Positions 58,004 through 64,000 of a DNA stretch of 64,000 nt are shown in pieces. This stretch comes from Cupriavidus yeoncheonensis. GTDB taxonomy: Bacteria; Pseudomonadota; Gammaproteobacteria; Burkholderiales; Burkholderiaceae. Under the pieces are notes generated by a model. That model ran no database searches. It had not been told where the DNA came from and saw only the letters and a program-made list of their open reading frames with translations. How positions within the stretch are numbered: the first letter of the stretch is position 1; each line of letters begins with the position of its first letter. The stretch covers positions 62,001 to 126,000 of the forward strand of contig NZ_CAJPUY010000013.1 of NCBI RefSeq assembly GCF_905397275.1, written 5' to 3'. Both the position numbers and the translations under genes were made by a program.

Positions 58004-58888
58004 TCAATGTGTGCGCAGCACGATCAGGTCAGCCAGATCGGCCAGGCGAGTCGCCCGCGCGCCGAATCCGGCCAAGGCGTCGTGCGCCGACTGGCGCAGT
58101 TCAGCCGCCAGCGCGCGCGCCGCTTCCAGCCCCATCAGCGAGACATAGGTCGGCTTGTCGTGCGCGGCGTCCTTGCCCGCGGTCTTGCCCAGCGTGGCGG
58201 TATCGGCGGTGACGTCCAGAATATCGTCTACCACCTGGAACGCCAATCCCACAGCCGCGGCGTACCGGTCCAGCGCCGCCAGGCCCTGCGCGTCGATTTC
58301 ACCACACAGCGCGCCCATGCGCACGCTGGCGCGCAGCAGCGCACCGGTCTTCATGCGGTGCATCGCTTCCAGCGCCTCCCGCGACATGGCCTTGCCGACG
58401 TTCTGCAAGTCGATGGCCTGCCCGCCGGCCATGCCGACCGAGCCCGACGCCACGGCCAGTTCGGCCACCAGCTTCAGCCGCGCCTCGGGCGGTACCGCCT
58501 GCGCCCGGGCCAGCACGATGAAGGCCTGGGTCTGCAGCGCGTCGCCCACCAGCAGCGCGGTGGCCTCGTCATAGGCCTTGTGCACGGTCGGTCGCCCGCG
58601 GCGCAGGTCGTCGTCGTCCATGCAGGGCATGTCGTCGTGCACCAGCGAATAGGCGTGGATCATTTCCACCGCGCAGGCCGCGGCATCGCAGGCCTCGGCA
58701 CTCGCACCCGTCACGTCGCCGGCGGCATGCACCAGCAGCGGCCGCACGCGCTTGCCTCCGCCGAGCACAGCATAGCGCATGGCCTCGTGCAGTGTATGCG
58801 GCACGGTGTCGGGATTTGGCAACGCCTGGTCCAGCGCGGTCTCGGTCCGGGCGCCCTGCACCCGCATCCAGCTTGCGAAATCGTTCAT
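58004..58888 (-). CDS. ispA: Farnesyl diphosphate synthase (geranyltranstransferase)
   Basis: A 294-residue prenyltransferase making farnesyl diphosphate. First Asp-rich motif [26 protein letters not shown] and second [14 protein letters not shown] are intact; GGKRVRPLL binds the allylic partner. Its ATG overlaps the xseB stop (ATGA). Confidence 0.97.
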   Translation of the reverse strand: MNDFASWMRVQGARTETALDQALPNPDTVPHTLHEAMRYAVLGGGKRVRPLLVHAAGDVTGASAEACDAAACAVEMIHAYSLVHDDMPCMDDDDLRRGRPTVHKAYDEATALLVGDALQTQAFIVLARAQAVPPEARLKLVAELAVASGSVGMAGGQAIDLQNVGKAMSREALEAMHRMKTGALLRASVRMGALCGEIDAQGLAALDRYAAAVGLAFQVVDDILDVTADTATLGKTAGKDAAHDKPTYVSLMGLEAARALAAELRQSAHDALAGFGARATRLADLADLIVLRTH

Positions 58889-59178
58889 TCCTGCTCCAGG
58901 CCGTTGGCGTTTCCGGCGTCAGCTGCCATGGGTTTCAGCACGTCGCCTTCCAGCACCCTGACCTGCTGCTCCACGCGTTCGAGCTTCTGCTGGCAATAGC
59001 GGACCAGTTCGGCGCCGCGGCGATAGGCCGCCAGCGAGGCTTCCAGCGGCAGCTCGCCGCTTTCCATGCTGGCCACCAGCGTTTCCAGTTCGGCCATCGC
59101 CGCTTCATACGACGCGGGCGGCGCGGAGCCTGCCGCAGTGTCTTCGGTCTGGACCGGATCGGTCGTGGTTCTTGGCAT
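58885..59178 (-). CDS. xseB: Exodeoxyribonuclease VII small subunit
   Basis: A 97-residue coiled-coil protein with the XseB core [45 protein letters not shown]. It partners XseA, which is not in the window, in single-strand DNA exonuclease VII. First gene of the xseB-ispA-dxs operon, overlapping ispA. Confidence 0.96.
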   Translation of the reverse strand: MPRTTTDPVQTEDTAAGSAPPASYEAAMAELETLVASMESGELPLEASLAAYRRGAELVRYCQQKLERVEQQVRVLEGDVLKPMAADAGNANGLEQE

Positions 59179-59545
59179 GTCAGGCCCTGGATCAGTGGGA
59201 AGCCCGGATTTTACGCCAAAGCTGGCTCCCGCCCCACTCCGGTGCCAGGCGAATCCGTCACCCGGACCTGCACTTTTTCCCGAATGTGACTTGTGCGCTC
59301 GGGTCGTCTTTCCGAATGCGCCCGGTACGGCACCCAGAAGACGACCCGGGTCGACTTTTTCGCTAAAAAGGCAGAAAAATCAGGCCCTTAACTTTTTGGG
59401 GTAGGGTACAATCCCCGGCTCGTCGCCGCTGTCCGCGATGGCCCTGCCAGGCCCGCAAAGCGGTCGACAAGTGTTTCCCAAATCGATTCATTTTTCGATG
59501 GTTGGGTTGTTCACTGCTTTCACCTGTTATCTGGGAGTGGGGATA
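59179..59545. other. 367-base divergent regulatory region
   Basis: It serves the xseB operon (minus) and the Rieske oxygenase gene (plus). It holds an 11-base inverted repeat (59300-59310 and 59338-59348, CGGGTCGTCTT/AAGACGACCCG) with a 27-base loop, an A/T-rich patch and a -10-like TACAAT at 59407-59412. A frame from 59438 is open but begins without homology; the true start is 59546. Confidence 0.6.
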
Positions 59546-60649
59546 ATGTCCAATCTCAGCACCGCGCTCAAGCTGGCGCCGGCTGATACGCAACTGCCCG
59601 TTGATGTTTACTTCGATGAGGCGTTGTATCAACAAGAACTAGAACTGCTGTTCAGGAATGGTCCGGGCTATGTCGGCCACGAACTGATGGTCCCGGAGGT
59701 AGGCGACTACCACACCCTCAAGGCCGAGGACGAAGGTCGCATGCTGGTGCGCAACGCGGCCGGCGTGGAGCTGATGTCCAACGTCTGCCGTCATCGCCAG
59801 GCCATCATGCTCAACGGCAAGGGCAATTCGAAGAACATCGTCTGCCCGCTGCACCGCTGGACCTACGATCTGAAGGGCGAGCTGCTCGGCGCGCCGCATT
59901 TCGACCAGCAGCCTTGCCTGCACCTGAAGCGCTCGCCCCTGCAGAACTGGAACGGCCTGCTGTTCGACGGCAAGCGCGACGTGCGCGCCGACCTGGCCAG
60001 GCTGGGCGTGGCCGAGGACCTGAACTTCGAGGGCTACCTGCTCGACCACGTCGAGGTCCACGAGTGCAACTACAACTGGAAGACCTTTATCGAGGTCTAT
60101 CTGGAGGACTACCACGTCGTGCCGTTCCACCCGGGACTGGGCAGCTTTGTCTCGTGCGACGACCTGAAGTGGGAGTTCGGCGAGTGGCACAGCGTGCAGA
60201 CCGTGGGCCTGCACGCCGGCCTGAAGCGGCCCGGCAGCATGACGTACCAGAAGTGGCACGAAGAGGTGCTGCGCTTCAACAACGGCGTGCTGCCCAAGCA
60301 CGGCGCGATCTGGCTGACGTACTACCCCAACATCATGGTGGAGTGGTACCCCAATGTGCTGGTGGTCTCCACGCTGCACCCGATGGGGCCGCGCAAGACC
60401 CGCAACGTGGTCGAGTTCTACTACCCCGAGGAAATCACGCTGTTCGAGCGCGAATTCGTCGAGGCCGAGCGCGCCGCCTACATGGAAACGTGCATCGAGG
60501 ACGACGAGATCGCCGAACGCATGGATGCCGGCCGCCTGGCGCTGCACAAGCGTGGCACCAGCGAGGTCGGCCCGTACCAGTCGCCCATGGAGGACGGCAT
60601 GCAGCACTTCCATGAGTGGTACCGGCGCGCCATGGCCTACCAGGGCTGA
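59546..60649 (+). CDS. Rieske-type aromatic ring-hydroxylating oxygenase, alpha subunit
   Basis: A 367-residue oxygenase. ATG 59546 follows GGGAGTGGGG. The Rieske cluster is CRHRQ with CPLHRW (CxH-x17-CxxH), and the mononuclear iron site is FIEVYLEDYHVVPFHPGL with two His. No beta subunit, ferredoxin or reductase gene is adjacent, so electrons must come from elsewhere. Related single-component-type alphas include choline monooxygenase and carnitine or demethylase enzymes; the substrate here is unknown. It has its own hairpin terminator. Confidence 0.92.
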   Translation: MSNLSTALKLAPADTQLPVDVYFDEALYQQELELLFRNGPGYVGHELMVPEVGDYHTLKAEDEGRMLVRNAAGVELMSNVCRHRQAIMLNGKGNSKNIVCPLHRWTYDLKGELLGAPHFDQQPCLHLKRSPLQNWNGLLFDGKRDVRADLARLGVAEDLNFEGYLLDHVEVHECNYNWKTFIEVYLEDYHVVPFHPGLGSFVSCDDLKWEFGEWHSVQTVGLHAGLKRPGSMTYQKWHEEVLRFNNGVLPKHGAIWLTYYPNIMVEWYPNVLVVSTLHPMGPRKTRNVVEFYYPEEITLFEREFVEAERAAYMETCIEDDEIAERMDAGRLALHKRGTSEVGPYQSPMEDGMQHFHEWYRRAMAYQG

Positions 60650-60681
60650 CCCGGCGGGCGATTACCGCACAAGGCAAACAG

Positions 60682-60707
60682 GAACGGACCGCCCAGGCGG
60701 TCCGTTC
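60682..60707 (+). terminator. Hairpin after the Rieske oxygenase gene
   Basis: Twelve-base perfect arms (60682-60693 and 60696-60707) with two bases between. There is no clear T-tract, so its strength as a terminator is uncertain. Confidence 0.6.
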
Positions 60708-60868
60708 TGCGTTGGCGGCGTCACAACGCACGCTACAATGGCTGCTCGGTCGAGGCCCCTCCTCACCGCCCCGCCTCACCGCCCCGATCCGCGACGCGGG
60801 ACCGCCGCACCATAAAGCCCCGCCCGAGCCCCGCTCGCGCGCCATTTCGATCCGCCTCCTCCCTCGCC

Positions 60869-61792
60869 ATGCAATCGCTCTGGATGTTGTTTGCCGCCTT
60901 CTCGTTTTCGTTGATGGGGGTGGGCGTCAAGCTGGCATCCGAGTTCTACACCACCGGCGAAATCGTCTTCTACCGCAGCGTGATCGGCGTCGCCATCATG
61001 TGGGCGCTGATGGCGTCGCAGGGCGTGTCGGTGCGCACGCCGCACATGCTGACGCACATCAAGCGCAGCGTGTTCGGCGTGACCGCGCTGTTGCTGTGGT
61101 TCACGTCCATCACCCTGCTGCCGTTGGCCACGGCCATGACGCTGAACTATATGTCGCCGGTGTGGATCGCACTGATCCTGGGCGCCAGTGCCGCGCTCGC
61201 GGGCACTGCGGGAAATGCGGACAAGAAGCTGATCGTAGCCATCCTGATGTCATTCGCCGGGGTGTTGTTCCTGCTGCAGCCGTCGGTGGGCAAGGACCAG
61301 CTCACCGGTGGCCTGATCGGCCTGATTTCCGGCATGTTCACCGCGCTGGCCTATGTCGAGGTCCGCCAGCTCGGACAGCTCGGCGAGCCGGAGCACCGCA
61401 TCGTCTTCTACTTCTCGGCCGTGGGCCTGGTGGTCGGACTGGTCTGGATGCTGTATTCCGGGCCCAGCGCACACACCTGGCACGGCGCGGGCCTGCTGGT
61501 CGCCATCGGCATCCTGGCCACGCTCGGCCAGACCGCCATGACGCGCGCCTACAAGCGCGGCAATACGCTGCTCACGGCCAACCTGCAGTACGCCGGCATC
61601 GTGTTTTCCAGTATCTGGGGCATGCTGATCTGGTCGGACCGGCTCAACTGGCTCTCCTGGCTGGGCATGGGCCTGATCATTGCCAGCGGCATCGCCACCA
61701 CGCTCGCCCGCGCGCGCCAGGATTCCGGCCACGCGCCGACGCCGGATACGCCGGTCAAATCGCCGGAGGCGGAAGTGCATCCGGAGGTGTAG
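60869..61792 (+). CDS. DMT-superfamily (EamA) transporter
   Basis: A 307-residue carrier with ten predicted helices in two EamA halves: FAAFSFSLMGVGVKLASEFYTTGEIVFYRS in the first, and SIWGMLIWSDRLNWLSWLGMGLIIASGI in the second. Family members export metabolites or amino acids; no substrate is indicated. It is 35 bases upstream of the sulfurtransferase gene. Confidence 0.92.
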   Translation: MQSLWMLFAAFSFSLMGVGVKLASEFYTTGEIVFYRSVIGVAIMWALMASQGVSVRTPHMLTHIKRSVFGVTALLLWFTSITLLPLATAMTLNYMSPVWIALILGASAALAGTAGNADKKLIVAILMSFAGVLFLLQPSVGKDQLTGGLIGLISGMFTALAYVEVRQLGQLGEPEHRIVFYFSAVGLVVGLVWMLYSGPSAHTWHGAGLLVAIGILATLGQTAMTRAYKRGNTLLTANLQYAGIVFSSIWGMLIWSDRLNWLSWLGMGLIIASGIATTLARARQDSGHAPTPDTPVKSPEAEVHPEV

Positions 61793-61827
61793 CATTTTCC
61801 GGAAACATCGCTTGCCTCAGGAGCCCC

Positions 61828-62691
61828 ATGCCAAACCCGCTGATCTCCGTCGCCGCGCTGCAGGCCTTGCAGGCCGCGCCCGGGCGCCACGTGGTCGTCA
61901 TCGACTGCAGCTTTGACCTGGCCAACCCGGCCGCCGGCCGCGAAGCCTACCAGCAGGGCCATGTGCCCGGCGCGTTCTATCTGCATCTCGACAACGAGCT
62001 GTCGGGACCGAAGACGGGCCGCAACGGCCGCCACCCGCTGCCCGACCCTGACGCCTTTGCCGCCCGCCTGCGCGCGCTCGGCGTGAACGGCGACACCGAA
62101 GTGGTCGCCTATGACGCGCAAGGCGGCATGTACGCCGCCCGGCTGTGGTGGATGCTGCGCTGGATCGGCCATGCTGCCGTGACCGTGCTCGATGGCGGCA
62201 AGCCCGCCTGGATCAAGGCGGGACTGCCGCTGGAACATGGCGCGACGCCGGAACCCGAGACCCCGGGCAATCTCGAGCGCGGCCAGCCCCTGGTTGCCAC
62301 CGTGGACGCTGCCGCGCTGCTCGAGAATCTGGACCGGCCGACGCGGCTGGTCGTGGATGCGCGCGCACCGGACCGCTTCCGCGGCGAGAACGAGACGCTG
62401 GACCCCGTCGGCGGGCACATTCCCGGCGCGGCGAACCGCTTCTTCAAGGACAACCTGACGGCGGAAGGCCACTTCAAGCCGGCCACCGAACTGCGTGCCG
62501 AATTTGCGGCAGTGCTGGGCCAGCATGCTGCGGCGAACGCCGTGATGCAATGCGGCTCGGGCGTCACCGCTTGCCACAACCTGCTGGCGCTCGAAGTTGC
62601 CGGCCTGGAGGGCGCCGCGCTGTACCCGGGCTCGTGGAGCGAATGGTGCGCCGATGCGGCTCGCCCGGTTGCGACGGGCGCCGCGGGCTGA
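61828..62691 (+). CDS. sseA: 3-mercaptopyruvate-type sulfurtransferase (SseA/rhodanese)
   Basis: A 287-residue protein with two rhodanese domains. ATG 61828 follows CAGGAG. The C-terminal catalytic loop is MQCGSGVTACHN, matching the CGSGVT of mercaptopyruvate sulfurtransferases rather than the CRKGVT of thiosulfate rhodaneses. It transfers sulfur from 3-mercaptopyruvate or thiosulfate to thiol acceptors. Confidence 0.94.
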   Translation: MPNPLISVAALQALQAAPGRHVVVIDCSFDLANPAAGREAYQQGHVPGAFYLHLDNELSGPKTGRNGRHPLPDPDAFAARLRALGVNGDTEVVAYDAQGGMYAARLWWMLRWIGHAAVTVLDGGKPAWIKAGLPLEHGATPEPETPGNLERGQPLVATVDAAALLENLDRPTRLVVDARAPDRFRGENETLDPVGGHIPGAANRFFKDNLTAEGHFKPATELRAEFAAVLGQHAAANAVMQCGSGVTACHNLLALEVAGLEGAALYPGSWSEWCADAARPVATGAAG

Positions 62692-62706
62692 GCCTGCGCT
62701 GAAGCT

Positions 62707-63543
62707 TCAGTCGGCGGCCACCGCCGCCGGCGCAGCGCGGCCATGGCCGGCATGGGCATGGCGCTCGTGGACGCCATTGGTGATGAAGACGATCGCCGTG
62801 ATACCGGCGGCCACAAGGACCACCTGGATGGCCGACTCGCGCCAGCGCGGCTTGCGCTGCATCTGCGGCATCAGGTCGCTCACGGCGATGTAGAGGAAGC
62901 TGCTGGACGCGATCACCAGCACATAGGGAATCCAGCCGCTCATCTGGTCGAGCAGGAAATACCCCACCAGGCCGCCGGCCACGGCGGCGACACTCGACAA
63001 CAGGTTGAAGGCGAACGCCCTTGCCTTCGAGAACCCGGCGTTGAGCAGCACGATGAAATCCCCGACTTCCTGCGGGATTTCGTGCGCGGCAATGGCGAGC
63101 GCCGTGACCAGGCCGATATGCGGGTCGGCCAGAAAAGCCGCCGCGATCACGATGCCATCGGCAAAGTTGTGGAAGGTGTCGCCGACCAGGATGGTCAGGC
63201 CGCTGCGGCCGGCCTCCTCGCGGTCATGCCCGTGGTGATGGTGGTGTCCGTCGCCCTCATGATGGTGCGAATGGCGCAGCAGCGAGATTTTTTCCAGCAG
63301 GAAGAAACCGAGCAGGCCGGCCAGCAGCGTGCCGAACAGCGCACGCGGATCGGCGCCCGACTCGAACGCCTCCGGCAGCGAGTGGAGCAACGCCGTGGCC
63401 AGCAGCACGCCGACCGAGAAGCTGACCATGCGCTCGACCACGCGCGAGGCCATCGTCAGCGACAGCAGCGCGGCGCCGAAAATGCTGCCCACGCCGGAAA
63501 TGGTGGCGGCGAGCAGGATATACAGAAGGGTCGAGTGGATGAT
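62707..63543 (-). CDS. ZIP-family divalent metal transporter, start codon non-standard
   Basis: A ~278-residue ZIP permease. Conserved metal-site helices are GDTFHNFADGIVIAAAF and AIAAHEIPQEVGDFIVLL; a His-rich loop (HSHHHEGDGHHHHHGHD) lies between helices 3 and 4. Homology begins at IHSTLLYILLAATISGVGSI, but no ATG, GTG or TTG lies near; the codons there are ATC ATC, after GGGAG. The only standard start in frame is TTG 63627, which would add an unlikely Cys/Arg/Pro-rich leader. I place the start at the first ATC as a hypothesis. The transported metal is probably zinc or iron. Confidence 0.85.
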   Translation of the reverse strand: MIHSTLLYILLAATISGVGSIFGAALLSLTMASRVVERMVSFSVGVLLATALLHSLPEAFESGADPRALFGTLLAGLLGFFLLEKISLLRHSHHHEGDGHHHHHGHDREEAGRSGLTILVGDTFHNFADGIVIAAAFLADPHIGLVTALAIAAHEIPQEVGDFIVLLNAGFSKARAFAFNLLSSVAAVAGGLVGYFLLDQMSGWIPYVLVIASSSFLYIAVSDLMPQMQRKPRWRESAIQVVLVAAGITAIVFITNGVHERHAHAGHGRAAPAAVAAD

Positions 63544-63701
63544 GGGCTCCCGGGGCGGCCGTGCCGCGCCCGCGGCATGCCGGATCCGCCCGGCGCTAGG
63601 CGGACGGCAAACGCAACAATGTTGCAACTACTGGAGGCCGCATTGTACGTATTCCGGCGCCGACTTTGCAATCCTTGCCCGGTCGGCACCGGCAAGCCTG
63701 T

Positions 63702-64000
63702 TCAGGCGACGCCGTGCTGCCGGAACCATTCCAGGCACTTCGCCCAGCCATCCTTGGCATCTGCCTCCCGATAGCTGGGGCGGTAGTCGGCGTTGAAGGC
63801 GTGCCCGGATTCGGGATAGACGATGATCCTTGACGCCCTGGCATCCGGATCGGGCGAGGCCGCCAGCGCCGCCTTCATTTTCTCCACCTGGTCCTGCGTG
63901 ATGCCGGTGTCCTTGCCGCCGTACAGGCCGAGTACCGGCACATCGAGGTGGGCCACCAGGTCCAGCGGGTTTTTCGGCTTCAGCGGCGTGGGCTGGCCGG
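63702..64000 (-). CDS. Dienelactone hydrolase family protein (5' end outside window)
   Basis: The C-terminal ~98 residues of an alpha/beta hydrolase. The catalytic Asp is in VLGLYGGKDTGI and the His in YPESGHAFNADYRPSYREADAKDGW, the usual DLH spacing. The nucleophile (Cys or Ser) lies upstream of the window. The frame is open to base 64000. Confidence 0.9.
   Translation of the reverse strand, partial: GQPTPLKPKNPLDLVAHLDVPVLGLYGGKDTGITQDQVEKMKAALAASPDPDARASRIIVYPESGHAFNADYRPSYREADAKDGWAKCLEWFRQHGVA

Noticed and set aside
60616..61827. Frame that would fuse a long N-terminal extension to the sulfurtransferase
   Set aside because: The extension overlaps the DMT transporter gene in another frame, and the rhodanese homology and a good ribosome site begin at 61828.

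Overview
The window is a high-GC chromosomal segment of a betaproteobacterium. Its gene content and order (yqeY-dnaG-rpoD, dxs-ispA-xseB, thyA-dfrA, pmbA/yjgA/mog, a Bug-type solute receptor, a HutC/HutU pair and an N-terminally extended RpoD) fit Burkholderiaceae, most likely Cupriavidus or close relatives. That placement rests on family recognition and gene order, not on a database search. I see no prophage, insertion sequence, CRISPR array or rRNA operon.

Layout. 1-3.4 kb: the end of a formylglycine-generating-enzyme-like (SUMF1) protein, a convergent membrane Ser/Thr kinase, and a 74-residue peptide with a double-glycine leader. 3.5-9.9 kb: a possible short minus-strand transcript, a DEAD-box helicase with a long leader and an RG/FG-repeat tail, an EgtD/EgtB-like pair, and terC behind a yybP-ykoY (Mn2+) riboswitch. 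10-24.7 kb: mainly housekeeping genes (thyA, dfrA, pmbA, yjgA, mog, orn, an M48 protease, rsgA, a CobD/CbiB-like protein, a pirin/LysR pair, gluQ, rhlE), plus a second double-glycine peptide. 25-32 kb: a minus-strand urocanate locus (hutC, hutU, MHS-type transporter, CoA-transferase) and a Crp/Fnr regulator. 32-34 kb: class II aldolase and 2-hydroxyacid reductase. 34-46.8 kb: a MalT-type LuxR activator followed by nine catabolic genes (three acyl-CoA dehydrogenases, thiolase-like protein, Bug receptor, SDR, acyl-CoA ligase, flavin oxidoreductase, enoyl-CoA hydratase), which look like one pathway for uptake, CoA activation and beta-oxidation of an unidentified carboxylic acid. 46.9-52.3 kb: a macromolecular-synthesis operon (yqeY-dnaG-rpoD) with a tRNA(CAU) 10 bases after the rpoD stop. 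52.4-64 kb: a flavoprotein, tsaD, folE2, the isoprenoid operon xseB-ispA-dxs, a Rieske oxygenase, a DMT transporter, a sulfurtransferase, a ZIP transporter and the end of a dienelactone hydrolase.

Most notable. (1) Two unlinked small proteins share a bacteriocin-type double-glycine leader with identical spacing but unrelated cores, and no exporter is nearby. (2) The EgtB-like protein beside EgtD has lost all three iron-binding histidines. (3) The terC riboswitch has a visible competing helix that reuses its P1 strand. (4) At three unrelated genes (cobD-like, hutU, tsaD) short tandem repeats copy the last codons, including the stop. (5) An intrinsic terminator lies in the yqeY-dnaG-rpoD leader where rpsU might be expected. 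(6) Several dyads give concrete operator candidates for HutC, the pirin-linked LysR and the MalT-type activator.
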